Below, one piece after another: positions 19,201 to 26,412 of a DNA stretch of 64,000 nucleotides. The translations under genes and the position numbers were made by a program. Positions within the stretch are counted from its first letter, which is position 1. The number at the start of each line of letters is the position of its first letter. The notes under the pieces were generated by a model that had not been told where the DNA came from, did not search any database, and saw nothing but the letters and a program-made list of their open reading frames with translations. Source of the DNA: Thermohalobaculum sediminis (GTDB lineage Bacteria; Pseudomonadota; Alphaproteobacteria; Rhodobacterales; Rhodobacteraceae). The stretch lies in assembly GCF_023487995.1 (NCBI RefSeq), contig NZ_JAMFKN010000001.1, positions 558,001-622,000 on the forward strand, given 5' to 3'.

Positions 19201-19404
19201 GATGCGAACAAGGGCATCCGGCTGCTCGACTTCTCGATCGGCCTTCCGCAGCCGGTGGACGACCAGTCGCTCGACTGGACGGTCGAGATTGCCGACCACG
19301 ACGGGGACACCGATACCGCGACCTTCAGCACCGGGATCGACGGCACGCTCGACAACGACGACGACACGGTCACTATCGACGGGACGGACTACTTCGTCCT
19401 GTGA
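13246..19404 (+). CDS. Giant acidic DUF5801 repeats-in-toxin type surface/secreted protein
   Basis: Predicted 2052-residue protein, extremely rich in Asp, Gly and Thr, with no Sec signal peptide. After a unique N-terminal region (about 1-480) come roughly 235-275-residue repeats, each preceded by an F/SFDDDGP-like linker and opening with an L-x-L-D-E-T-I-G type motif: LELDETIGAD (about residue 492), VNLDETIGTD (736), LNLDESTNTD (970), VLHDETTGVD (1245), VGLNEDDSVN (1475). This is the DUF5801 repeats-in-toxin pattern found in large type I-secreted adhesins. The C-terminus ends DTDTATFSTGIDGTLDNDDD and no tandem GGxGxDxL block is obvious. ATG 13246 or 13255 may be the true start. The role (biofilm or cell-surface adhesion, calcium-binding) is inferred; no transporter gene is adjacent. 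The convergent neighbour is an RTX metalloprotease. Confidence 0.8.
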   Translation: MDDMATFEFTDLSNTKIVLDESSGETDDDILKVNFAAAFPAFDTLLFTTLGLDPNFASGGRIAGETNFMTVSFEGSLTDLSLTGWNSGTGTAVALTNYDPGVTDPTTGHLTTIVTTDGEQAVYLFGDYDGMAGALEGQVVFGVDAGGDLAFAAYMKVADADATDGEKELSFAIVTFQAIRDTLASSDDPDNTISFDNFIGISASEVSGFNFGDNPATNVLFQAAPAFSGGEVLLITGLYELNKLNSSKTDPTAFGWANQQADPGETLVATFVANWTGSFLLPDDLTNQQAKDINNIAYSALDNIDEATFKIAQDFGTMSVLIAAAAAGLGPAEDGGADFFSTELQNDVAVQIVSVTVDLAGGGSITFDRADANAITGLLTYTDFGRTITVDFTPSNWGATTPNEANGGVEVMGLLKDDFTTVGTGLNTFSRMYTTVTSRVDPDAGGGNKGDIGGFTTSDSNDTAQPLNIFQLDDAGPTLTLSANGNSLTGLELDETIGADLPGVGEDIDDRYADAAEAAAGDDNADDDEGGVLPAGAIGQVTSNETVGSLFNTTSTFDTDLNGAPTNAAGQSPSDTVQLVLIDGSGTPVTELATDLSVSDAAGAFTDDSIDLVLSGGKVYGMVDGETDTTVTANIAFIIELTSSDPATAYVKVTHNLPILHGNNALHDENLVLSITETDAYLGVQRDKTIVDGDDDSESKTAIADITNDISFDDDGPHQVVSASAVDVDTALGVNLDETIGTDRYNPLHTNGAPVTADDPDQQDNNGAFDDTVTDFNGLTPIGQLDTTAAGGIGSLFSLSGSYGSDGSGGALDYLFEFDFTEVGGNGIATNLTTTVNGETVVLFLEGGEIIGRETNATGDIALRIAILDPTDPTSQIRVQQFLAYDNGGTENPSVFDEQITLATLLGDEKVELKLTVTRTDFEGDTDADSASRDLITQSGSPFDFDDDGPLVDVEAVEADDPELADIALNLDESTNTDGDNLRDGADLYNAPPHTNGAPVTDDDPDQQDDNGDLDDVIIAGVTNETAATPSETPAANDAIGVLSTAAGEIADLFGVTASDFGTDEEGGTNPGDGRSDQLSLVLSSDPVETNLVVTALDIPELSGLTEAQRTIWLVSDATNPDTVVHGVIEGTTAGLGNDDNEYVAFTIEIENATDLENATLKTTHWLPIDHDGSEDPSVFDEELVMTLATGETLSLRLETTVTDGDGDVNSDADQVVIGDDAGSFLSFDDDGVVAAIRETGVTVLHDETTGVDTGSDDQALGSLPAAFAALALAAGATVQGWAQSDGGVVEVDTLLTGEGTPADPDDDVNDFGTDGPALTDATVFSLAIPTQGQPSNLTAIISDTTGETREVSLFAETWDGVDMIVGRYDDDDGTANQLNGVVFAVMIDGETGVLSTAQMLPIFNPVVGGVNIDQAIADDALQAVLTSTDGDGDFDTDAVNIGSAVIFRDDALSAGPGQVRNIEEDDIDNLQSVGLNEDDSVNAHTDQINLSPSITGGYDDPFTFSLKAADAAEKAATEAALAAANTGLTSQGETVLFDVNGGTNTVTLYVENTISNDGVLGLDDRIVGTWTVTAAGLATYTAIDQLDQATAEVRDESNSDDDDQEETVVITLTAALRVLDADGTEVDFSAEPDFIQYAVADDMPDIGDAGADDVAAGDEDKIAFAVIDFAEPGTAGEVSSATRNLEAVIGTDENVGGGGVRITSWDSEILYGTQPTPDLRLIAVPDDDTEANVKSVSYFRDVNNDGEIDGDDEVGGSLVEYFRLSIDDTDADSTNWTYTWQAFESPPPTEEPVDFNAIKSGGPQEILSPPVGGDGLVVDFDGLLFDATEFSQFIANDWSPDATAPIDPTQDQSHDGIDDRGLTDDADDGNPDAEGFGIKDGQASQFNHNEGFYAVLRDTNGTMSTADDTFVEMSSLSFAVEGIGKEGLEYHIDWQIIDDDAVVDTGTATRFTLGGNAEDPFDEIHLDDGSSFDAVYVRVWLSEGDANKGIRLLDFSIGLPQPVDDQSLDWTVEIADHDGDTDTATFSTGIDGTLDNDDDTVTIDGTDYFVL

Positions 19405-19411
19405 GCATGAC

Positions 19412-19444
19412 GACGCCGGCCGCGGCGCTGCCGCGGCCGGCGTC
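19412..19444. terminator. Bidirectional hairpin between convergent giant gene and protease gene
   Basis: A perfect 15-bp stem, GACGCCGGCCGCGGC (19412-19426) with its complement at 19430-19444, closes on a 3-base loop GCT. It lies 8 bp after the stop of the giant gene and about 30 bp beyond the opposite-strand protease stop, so it can serve both transcripts. Confidence 0.75.
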
Positions 19445-19473
19445 ACATCCGGCGCCCGCCCCGCCCGGCGCCA

Positions 19474-21723
19474 TCACGCCAGCACGAAATCCCCCTGACC
19501 GAGCGACGACACGCCCTCCAGAACGACGCTGTCGGCGCCATGCGAAAGGATGGTGTCGCCACCCGAGGAGGTGATCGTCAGATCCCCAAAGCCGAGACCG
19601 GCCAGCGAGAAGTCGAGCAGGTCCTCGCCGCGCGTGAAGTCGGCGATCACGTCGTCGCCCCAGTTTGCCGCGAACTGGAACGTGTCGGCACCGCCGTTTC
19701 CGGTCAGCCGGTTCGCCGACTCGTTGCCCGTGATCAGGTCGGCGTAGGCACCGCCGATCGCATCCTCGATCACCGTTCCGAAGGCGATTGCCAGCGTGTC
19801 CTGGCCACGGCTCGCCACGCTGCTGAAGGCTCCCTCGCGCAGGTCGATGGAGACGCCGAACGTCGCCGCCGACAGGTCGATGGTGTCATGGCCGCCGCCG
19901 TCCCAGATCGTCATCAGCGTCGTATTGAGCTCGGCGAAGCCGTAGACATCGTTGCCGGTCGCAGTATCCGTGTTCGTGCCGTAGATGTATTGCAACGTCG
20001 CGATGTCGTAGAGCATGTAGGTCTGCGGCTCGACGCTCAGCGATATCGGCTTGTTGGCCGACATCACGCTGTGCTGCCGGTTGTTCTCGTCGCTCGGCAA
20101 CTCGGTGCTCGAGATATGGTCCATGCCAAGGACGTGACCAGTCTCGTGCAGCAGGGTCGAGTAGATCCAGCTTCCGGCGACGAAGGTGTCTCCCGCAGCA
20201 GTGGCGTCGAGCCAGATGTCGTTCGACTGGGTGCCGATCCCGTCGGACGACGGCGACAGCGCCCATGCGCCCCCGCCCAGATCGGCCAGCCCGAAGGTGA
20301 TGTCCGCCTCCTCGGGGTTGGTCACCTCGATGAAAGTGATGTTGGCGAAGCCGGTGATCGACTCCAGCACGGCGCGCGTCGCCTCCTGCTGCTGCTCGGA
20401 GAAGGCCTGGAATCCGTTCTCCGCCCAGCTGCCAGTGCCATAATAGGCGGGTACTTCGGTCAGAAAGGCGAAGGTCACCGTGTCGGCGGTGCCGTAGGCG
20501 TCCGGATAGTTCATCCGGTAGGTGTCTTCGAGGAGCGCCGCGACATAGTAGGGCATCTCCTCCGGCGCGGGCGCGGGCGCGGGCGCGGGCTCCTCTGGCG
20601 CGGGCGCGGGTTCCGCCGACGCGACCGAGACGCTGACCGTCGCGCTTGCCGTGCCGCCATTGCCGTCCGAGACGGTGTAGGTAAAGCTGTCGCTCCCCGA
20701 AAAGGAGGCGCTCGCCGTGTAGGTGATGCGCCCGTCCGCCCCGATCGAGAGGGTACCCCCCGCCGCGCCGCCCGCATCGAGCACGGCGAGCCCGTCCCCG
20801 TCCGGGTCGGAATCGTTCGCCAGCACGCCGATGGTGACCGACTGTCCCGCGACCACCTGCGCCGCGTCGTCGGCCGCGATGGGCGCGTCGTTCACGGCGG
20901 CCACGGTCACAGTGAGCGTGGCGCTCGCGCGCTGGCCCGTGGCGTCGACGACCTCGTAGGTCAGCGTGTCGGTCCCCCAGGCGTCGGCATCCGGACGGTA
21001 GGCGATCGTACCGTCGGCATTCACGCTGGCCGTCCCCATTGTGCCGCCGGACACCGAGACGAGCGTGAGCCCCGTGCCGTCGTCATTGCCAAGCACGTCG
21101 AACACCGCCGCGCGGTCCTCGAGCGTCGCGCCCGTGTCGTCGCGCGCCACCAGCGGCTGGCCGGTCAGCGCGTCGGGCGCGAAGCTGCCGTCGGCAAAGA
21201 CGAGGCGCTCGATGCCGATCAGCCTGTCGGTCTCGCCGGTTGCAGCATGGACCACCTGAACGCTGCCATCCGCCAGCAGCGCGATGCGGTAGTCGGAGGA
21301 AAGGCCCTCGAACAGCGCCCAGTCCTCGCCGTCGCCACCGTCGATGAGGTCATCCCCCGCGCCGCCCGACAGGGTATCCGCCCCTCCCAGCCCGGTCAGC
21401 GTGTTCGCCCCGGAATTGCCGGTGATCACGTTGTCGTCGCCATTGCCCGTGCCATCGATGTCGGCCGCCCCGGTGAGCACCAAGTTCTCGACATTGTTGG
21501 GAAGGGTGTATGTGATCGAGGCCTCGACCGTGTCGGTGCCTCGGTTGCGCCGCTCGACGACCGCGTCGCCCTCGTCGTCGATGCGATAGAGGTCGTTGCC
21601 GTCCTGTCCTTCCAGCCGGAAGGACCCTCCGAACCCCTCCAGCGTGTCGTCCCCGTCCGTGCCGGAAAGCACCGTCGTGCCGGCGCCCGACCCGGCCCTC
21701 GCGCCCTTTTCCTGCTTCGGCAT
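19474..21723 (-). CDS. Serralysin-type (M10B) zinc metalloprotease with N-terminal RTX and Ig/cadherin-like repeats
   Basis: Predicted 749-residue secreted protease. The ATG at 21723 has GGAGAGAG just upstream; the open frame before it is not protein-like. Order: N-terminal RTX-like repeats (TVLSGTDGDDTLEG, NTLTGLGGADTLSGGAGDDL), two tandem-95/cadherin-like modules (LGNDDGTGLTL, VLANDSDPDGDGL), a Pro-Ala-Glu linker, then the catalytic domain with HETGHVLGMDH at 526-536 (HExxHxxGxxH zinc site) and Met-turn Met554 in HSVMSA. The C-terminal Peptidase_M10_C/RTX part has DLITGNESANRLTGNGGADTFQF and ends in LGQGDFVLA, compatible with a type I secretion signal. The N-terminal RTX and Ig-like block is unusual because classical serralysins begin with the protease domain. 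It converges on the giant repeat protein. Confidence 0.9.
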   Translation of the reverse strand: MPKQEKGARAGSGAGTTVLSGTDGDDTLEGFGGSFRLEGQDGNDLYRIDDEGDAVVERRNRGTDTVEASITYTLPNNVENLVLTGAADIDGTGNGDDNVITGNSGANTLTGLGGADTLSGGAGDDLIDGGDGEDWALFEGLSSDYRIALLADGSVQVVHAATGETDRLIGIERLVFADGSFAPDALTGQPLVARDDTGATLEDRAAVFDVLGNDDGTGLTLVSVSGGTMGTASVNADGTIAYRPDADAWGTDTLTYEVVDATGQRASATLTVTVAAVNDAPIAADDAAQVVAGQSVTIGVLANDSDPDGDGLAVLDAGGAAGGTLSIGADGRITYTASASFSGSDSFTYTVSDGNGGTASATVSVSVASAEPAPAPEEPAPAPAPAPEEMPYYVAALLEDTYRMNYPDAYGTADTVTFAFLTEVPAYYGTGSWAENGFQAFSEQQQEATRAVLESITGFANITFIEVTNPEEADITFGLADLGGGAWALSPSSDGIGTQSNDIWLDATAAGDTFVAGSWIYSTLLHETGHVLGMDHISSTELPSDENNRQHSVMSANKPISLSVEPQTYMLYDIATLQYIYGTNTDTATGNDVYGFAELNTTLMTIWDGGGHDTIDLSAATFGVSIDLREGAFSSVASRGQDTLAIAFGTVIEDAIGGAYADLITGNESANRLTGNGGADTFQFAANWGDDVIADFTRGEDLLDFSLAGLGFGDLTITSSGGDTILSHGADSVVLEGVSSLGQGDFVLA

Positions 21724-22215
21724 GTCCGCTCTCTCTCCGTCCTTGCATGTTCGACCCAGGAGGAGAGGCAGTCGTCGGGCGCACCGGCCGGTGCATCGCA
21801 CCAGACCGGTTGCGGCCGGCAGGGTGCCGGCACGGTCGCGACATCACAGGCATGCGCCCGAACGGGCACATGCATCACGTCATCTTGCGAGAAGACGCCT
21901 GTCGACTGCCTCTCGACCGCCGCGACTGTTCTTGAACTCCAATGGGCCGCTCGGGGCCCTTCCGGAGTGACGCGAGAACGACGCTGCACACTGCCGCGGT
22001 TTGGTCACTGCTCATTCTGCCGGGGGAAGCCTACTTGCCACTCTCGCTCCCGGCTCTCTCTAGAACGCCTCGAGCGAGTGCCGGTTCCCGGCGGAACACG
22101 GAATCATTTCCAAAACGAAACTAACATCCCAGCATCGCCGGCGCGAGGCATTTCACCCACATTTCGCGGAGCGATGCTTCGGCGGAACAACATGTCGTGC
22201 GGCGACCGGCGCGGA
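21724..22215. other. 492-bp intergenic region upstream of the protease
   Basis: No convincing gene on either strand. It contains a perfect 14-bp palindrome, GCACCGGCCGGTGC at 21781-21794, 58 bp ahead of the protease start, which may be a regulator site. GC content dips around 22060-22180 near the 3' end of the IclR gene, without recognisable structure. Confidence 0.5.
21781..21794. promoter_or_regulatory. 14-bp palindrome upstream of the protease gene
   Basis: GCACCGGCCGGTGC is a perfect palindrome placed 58 bp before the protease start codon on the minus strand. Operator function is inferred from position and symmetry only; GC-rich palindromes also arise by chance here. Confidence 0.25.
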
Positions 22216-23037
22216 TCACCCCCGCGCGACCGTCGCCCCCGGCGTGCTGAGCTCCCGGCCAATCTCGACCAGCCTTGGCCCGTGGCGCCCGATCAGCGCC
22301 TCCACCGGAGTCGAGAAGGACGGCCCGCCGCAGTTCAGCCCGTAGATGCGCTGCCCGTCGGGTGCCACCACCGGCACGCCAACGGCGTTCACGTCCGCCA
22401 TCCAGTCGCCGAACGAGGTGCAGAATCCCTGCGTCTCGATCTCGCGGATGGCCCGGGCAACCCCCTTCTCGATGGCGGGGAACTCATCGGGCATCCGCTC
22501 GCGCGCGGCGCGCATCAGGTAGTCGCGCTCGCCCGCCGGCAACACCGCCAGGATTGCGCGCCCCATCGCGGTGGTCGCCAGCGGGATGCGCGACCCCGCC
22601 TCGAGCGACAGCGTGACCGTCGCCGGCCCCCGGTAGCAATCGAGATAGACCACCGACAGCCGATCCCGCGCGCCCAGCGCCACCGAACAGGCCGCCTCGT
22701 TGGCCAGCGCCTGAAGCATCGGCCGCGCCCGCTCGCGGATCTCCAGCCCCGCCAGCATCGCATAGCCCAACGCCAGCACGCCGGGACCAAGCGAGTACGA
22801 GCCCATCCGCCCGTGATCGACCAAGTAGCCCAGCTCGCGCAGCGTGTTGGTCAGCCGCGAGACGGTTGGCTTGGGCAGGCCGGTGCGCTCGGCCAGCTCC
22901 TGGTTGCCCAGCGCGACCTCGCCGGGCCGGAAGGCGCGCAGGATCGACAGCCCCCGCGCAAGCGCGGTGACGAACTGGCGGTCCTTGCCGTCCTCGCCCT
23001 CGGTCTCGGGGGTGCGGGTGGTGTCGGTGCGGGTCAT
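22216..23037 (-). CDS. IclR family transcriptional regulator
   Basis: Predicted 273-residue regulator. Residues about 22-85 form the IclR winged helix (FVTALARGLSILRAF, LGNQELAERTGLPKPTVSRL, LGYLVDH). The C-terminal IclR effector domain has LATTAMGRAILAVLP, FGDWMADVNAVGVPV and the family's cysteine-containing C-terminal loop (GLNCGGPSF). ATG at 23037 overlaps the stop of the TRAP permease gene (ATGA), so the regulator is the last gene of that operon. It probably controls the TRAP operon and the divergent ThDP-enzyme gene; a 19-bp dyad at 26351 is a candidate binding site. The effector is unknown. Confidence 0.9.
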   Translation of the reverse strand: MTRTDTTRTPETEGEDGKDRQFVTALARGLSILRAFRPGEVALGNQELAERTGLPKPTVSRLTNTLRELGYLVDHGRMGSYSLGPGVLALGYAMLAGLEIRERARPMLQALANEAACSVALGARDRLSVVYLDCYRGPATVTLSLEAGSRIPLATTAMGRAILAVLPAGERDYLMRAARERMPDEFPAIEKGVARAIREIETQGFCTSFGDWMADVNAVGVPVVAPDGQRIYGLNCGGPSFSTPVEALIGRHGPRLVEIGRELSTPGATVARG

Positions 23038-24974
23038 GCGGCGGCCTCGCGATGGCGCGACCGGGCATAAAGGATCGGACCCACCGCGAGCAAGAGCCCG
23101 ATGCCGCTCAACTCCCAGTGGCCGAGCCCGATCATCTCCGACCCCGGCGCAGCGAAGAAGAGGCCCGCGGCCCCCAGCAGAAGCCGCAGCATATAGCCCG
23201 CGGCGCTGCGCCCGAAGCCGCCGATCAGGCTCAGATGCCCCTGCAGCGCCGAGCCGATGAACCAGACGCCGATGATGGCGGTGGCCATCACCGCCACCAC
23301 CTCGCCCGCCGGCGCCTGCCCCACCAGCGCGGGGTTCAGCACGAAGAAGAATGGCACGACATAGAGGATTCCGCCCAGCCGCATCGCCTCCCAACCCGCG
23401 CGGAAGGGCGTGGTCCCCGCAAGCGTCGCCGCCGCGAAGGCGCCCAGCGCCACCGGCGGCGTGATGAAGCTGACCATCCCCCAGTAGATGATGAACAGGT
23501 GCACCGCGAGCTGGTTGAGCCCGGCCTGCTCCAGCGCCGGCGCCAGCACCACGGCAAGGAAGATGTAGACCGCCGTCACCGTCATCCCCATGCCAAACAC
23601 GAAGGCGGTGAGCGCCCCCATGAGCAACAGCGCCAGCGTCGAGTCGCCCGCCATGAACACCAGATCGTTGACCAGCGTCCCCGCGAGCCCGGTGGCCGAG
23701 AAGGCGCCGACGATCAGCCCCACCCCCAGCAGCACCGCCGTCAACTCGGCCAGCGCGCGCCCCACCCCGACGACAAGATCTCCGGCCGAGCGCCAGGTGA
23801 AGCGATGCCCCTTGATCGCCTGGTTGATCAGCAGCAGCAGCGCGGTCGCGTAGAACGGCGCCAGCGTCTCGATCCGCCAGCCGACCATCATGAAGATCAG
23901 GACCGCAAAGACCGCGATGTAGACCCAGCCCTCGGCCAGCGCCGCGCGCATCGAGGGCAGCTCGTCCCGCGTCATCCCCCGCAGCCCCCGCCGCGCCGCG
24001 TAGGCATCGACCTGCACGAACAGCGCGAGGTAGTAGAGCAGCGACGGGATCGCCGCCGCCAGCGCGATCTCGACATAGGGCCGCGACAGGAAGGACGCCA
24101 TCACGAAGGCCGTGGCCCCCATGATCGGCGGCATCAGAACGCCGCCGGTCGAGGCGCAGGCCTCGGTCGCCGCGGCATAGCGCGGCTCGAAGCCGGTCTT
24201 CTTCATCGCCGGGATCGAGACCGCGCCCGTCGTCAGCACGTTCGAGATCACCGAGCCCGACATCGACCCCATGAATCCGCTCGCGAAGATCGCGACCTTC
24301 GCCGCCCCCCCGCGGTAGCGGCCGACCAGCGCCAGCGCGAGGTCGTTGAAGAACTTGCCGCCCCCCGTCTTCTGCAGCACCGCGCCGAACAGGATGAAGC
24401 CGATCACGAGGTTGCCGAAGGCCTTCATCGGGATGCCGAACGAGCTCTCGGCCGACAGGATGTGATAGGGGATCGCGTCCCAGAAGGGCTGCGAGAACCC
24501 GTTGAGCGGGTCCGGCACGCGATCCGCGAAGGTCGGATAGAGCGAGACCAGCACCACGATCGCGAACAGCGCCGTTCCCCCCGCGCGCCGCGTCGCCTCG
24601 AGGATCAGCGCCCAGACCAGCACCGACAGCCACTGCGCCGTCTCGGGCGGCGCGTATTCCCATCCCGACTCGAGGCTCGTCTCGGCCGTCCAGGCGAACC
24701 AACCGACCGCGGCACCCGCCGCCACCGCCAGCGCCCAATCGTGCCAGCGCGCCCCAGCGCGGCGGTCGAGCGGAAAGACCAGGAAGGCCATGGCAAGGAA
24801 GATGCCGCCCAGCAGGTAGAGATAGCGACCCTCGATCAGCACCACCCCTGCGATCCGCAGGTTGAAAAGCTGATGGATCGCCAGCCCCACGGCCGCCAGC
24901 GTGGCGAGGATGACCACCGCGCGCGCGGGGCCGCTCAGGGCGGCGGGGGCGGTATCGGCTGCATTCTCGGACAT
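23034..24974 (-). CDS. TRAP transporter fused permease subunit (DctQM fusion, TAXI type)
   Basis: Predicted 646-residue inner-membrane protein with about 17-18 hydrophobic segments. The N-terminal four-helix region corresponds to the small DctQ-like subunit, fused to a DctM-like domain (FGIPMKAFGNLVIGFILFG, FMGSMSGSVISNVLTTG, ACASTGGVLMPPIMGATAF, YWGMVSFITPPVALGAF). These SGS and TPPV motifs are diagnostic of TAXI-TRAP fused permeases, which use ion gradients for solute uptake. It is separated from the upstream binding-protein gene by 141 bp containing a 17-bp hairpin, and overlaps the IclR gene by 4 bp. Confidence 0.92.
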   Translation of the reverse strand: MSENAADTAPAALSGPARAVVILATLAAVGLAIHQLFNLRIAGVVLIEGRYLYLLGGIFLAMAFLVFPLDRRAGARWHDWALAVAAGAAVGWFAWTAETSLESGWEYAPPETAQWLSVLVWALILEATRRAGGTALFAIVVLVSLYPTFADRVPDPLNGFSQPFWDAIPYHILSAESSFGIPMKAFGNLVIGFILFGAVLQKTGGGKFFNDLALALVGRYRGGAAKVAIFASGFMGSMSGSVISNVLTTGAVSIPAMKKTGFEPRYAAATEACASTGGVLMPPIMGATAFVMASFLSRPYVEIALAAAIPSLLYYLALFVQVDAYAARRGLRGMTRDELPSMRAALAEGWVYIAVFAVLIFMMVGWRIETLAPFYATALLLLINQAIKGHRFTWRSAGDLVVGVGRALAELTAVLLGVGLIVGAFSATGLAGTLVNDLVFMAGDSTLALLLMGALTAFVFGMGMTVTAVYIFLAVVLAPALEQAGLNQLAVHLFIIYWGMVSFITPPVALGAFAAATLAGTTPFRAGWEAMRLGGILYVVPFFFVLNPALVGQAPAGEVVAVMATAIIGVWFIGSALQGHLSLIGGFGRSAAGYMLRLLLGAAGLFFAAPGSEMIGLGHWELSGIGLLLAVGPILYARSRHREAAA

Positions 24975-25066
24975 GGGGGCTCGCTCAGGGCTCGGCGCGC
25001 CTGCTCCGCCCGAGGCGGGGGCGGGCGGGGCACATTCATCCGCGCAGCGCGCGGCCGGCGGTCGCG

Positions 25067-25104
25067 CGCGCGCCCCACAGCCCTCGCGGGCTGTGGGGCG
25101 CGCG
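25067..25104 (-). terminator. 17-bp hairpin between TAXI binding protein and permease genes
   Basis: A perfect 17-bp stem runs from 25067-25083 to 25088-25104 with loop TCGC; its stem includes GCCCCACAGCCC. It sits 12 bp after the binding-protein stop. In transport operons such structures usually stabilise or terminate part of the transcript so that the binding protein is made in excess over the membrane subunit. No T-run follows on the minus strand, so full termination is doubtful. Confidence 0.65.
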
Positions 25105-25115
25105 GGGACATCGGC

Positions 25116-26291
25116 TCAGAACACCACCTCGAAGCCGCCCGCCGCCAGCGCCTCGCGCCGGCGCGCGTCCCAGGCGGCCGCCCAGTCGGCCGGCTTCTCG
25201 GCCGCCAGCGCGTCCCACGCGGCCTTGAGCGCGGTCTGGCGCGCCACCAGCCGGTCGTTGTGCGCCTGCGCCGCGTCGGTCCACTTGCCGATCTCGCGGA
25301 AGTAGCGGATCGCCCCCTCGTGATAGGGCACCACCCACTCGAAATCCTGGCTGTCGATCGACCAGCCGCCGATCCCCGGCGCGTTGCCGTCGTATTCGGG
25401 GAACAGCTCCACCATCGCCCTGGTCATCTGGTAGACAAGCTCGGCGTCCTGCGTGTCCATGGCGATCAGCACCGGGTAGGCATAGCCGGCGGTCGGCGTG
25501 CCGGGGCCGCCGTCGATGTTGGCGCCCACGGTGGCGGTCATCGGCGCGAAGAAGGGCGCGATCTCCTTCATCCGCTTCAGCCCTTCCTCGTTCGCCGGAT
25601 CGATCGGGGGCCAGACCAGCCCACGGGGCGTCGTCGCCTGCTCGTAGACCAGACCCGAATTGGTCGAGGCGAAGGCCGCGTCAACCTGGTCCGCGCCCAT
25701 GCCCTTCCAGGCATCGCCGAAGCCGCCGAACTCGACACGCTCGACATCGTCCCAGGTCAGCCCGCCATAGGCGAGATATGCCGTGTTGTTGACGTTGAGC
25801 GCGGGCGCGCCCTTCACCCAAGCGATCCGCATCCCCTTGAGGTCGGAATACTGGAACCCCTCGCAGCCCGGCTTGCCGACCTTCTCGCAGACATCGGCCG
25901 CCACGCCCATCGCAAGGCCCACGGCTCCGCCATTGTTCGCCACCAGGACCCGCACCGGCTGCGGGCCCCAGCCCTCGGCGCCGAACTCGAACACGCCCTC
26001 CTGCGCCATGAACGAACCTCCGACGCCCGTGGCCGAGAAATCGACCTTGCCCTGCCGCAGAGGCTCGGAGCGCGCGACGTCGTTCTTGCCCGGCAGCACG
26101 CGCAGGTTGGTGCCTGTCGCGTTCTTCAGCGCGGCCCCGATCGCCACCGCCTGGTTGTAGCCGGCCGAGCCGGTGTCATATGCGGTCCAGGCCAGTTGCC
26201 CCGGCAGCGTCAGCTCGGCCGCGCCCGCTGGAGCGGCCGCGATGATGGCCGCCGCGCAGGCGCCCGCGAGGACGGATCCGATCCGTGTCAT
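25116..26291 (-). CDS. TAXI family TRAP transporter solute-binding protein
   Basis: Predicted 391-residue periplasmic protein, with signal peptide MTRIGSVLAGACAAAIIAAA and cleavage near PAGAA (about 23-25). The mature protein shows TAXI features: WTAYDTGSAGYNQAVAIGAAL, LPGKNDVARSEPLRQGKVDF, and VEFGGFGDAWKGMGADQVDAAFAS. ATG 26291 has GGAGGAAG 6 bases upstream. It is the first gene of the TRAP operon. TAXI proteins often bind glutamate or other carboxylates; the ligand here is not known, but the divergent ThDP-dependent enzyme suggests a 2-oxo or sulfonated/aldehyde-type substrate (inference). Confidence 0.92.
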   Translation of the reverse strand: MTRIGSVLAGACAAAIIAAAPAGAAELTLPGQLAWTAYDTGSAGYNQAVAIGAALKNATGTNLRVLPGKNDVARSEPLRQGKVDFSATGVGGSFMAQEGVFEFGAEGWGPQPVRVLVANNGGAVGLAMGVAADVCEKVGKPGCEGFQYSDLKGMRIAWVKGAPALNVNNTAYLAYGGLTWDDVERVEFGGFGDAWKGMGADQVDAAFASTNSGLVYEQATTPRGLVWPPIDPANEEGLKRMKEIAPFFAPMTATVGANIDGGPGTPTAGYAYPVLIAMDTQDAELVYQMTRAMVELFPEYDGNAPGIGGWSIDSQDFEWVVPYHEGAIRYFREIGKWTDAAQAHNDRLVARQTALKAAWDALAAEKPADWAAAWDARRREALAAGGFEVVF

Positions 26292-26350
26292 GGCATCTTC
26301 CTCCCTGTGTTGCCCCGGCCTTCGCGCCGGGCCGCCCGCATCTCCGGACT

Positions 26351-26369
26351 TGCGAAACAGGATTTCGCA
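26351..26369. promoter_or_regulatory. 19-bp dyad between TRAP operon and ThDP enzyme (candidate IclR operator)
   Basis: TGCGAAA (26351-26357), 5 bases, TTTCGCA (26363-26369) is a perfect inverted repeat, the size and spacing usual for IclR-family operators. It lies in the 121-bp gap between divergent genes, upstream of both, in an otherwise GC-rich stretch. The only regulator in the neighbourhood is the IclR-type protein encoded at the end of the TRAP operon. Confidence 0.55.
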
Positions 26370-26412
26370 TTTGAGAGTGAGCGTCAAACAGGAATGACGC
26401 CGGGGGGAGACG

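Noticed and set aside
20560-20620. Repetitive GGCGCGGGC stretch that looks like a microsatellite
   Set aside because: It encodes the Pro-Ala-Glu linker of the protease on the minus strand, so the repeat is explained by low-complexity protein sequence.
19540-23070. 1176-codon plus-strand open frame opposite the protease and IclR genes
   Set aside because: It crosses the antisense of two unrelated confident genes plus an intergenic region and has no protein-like composition.
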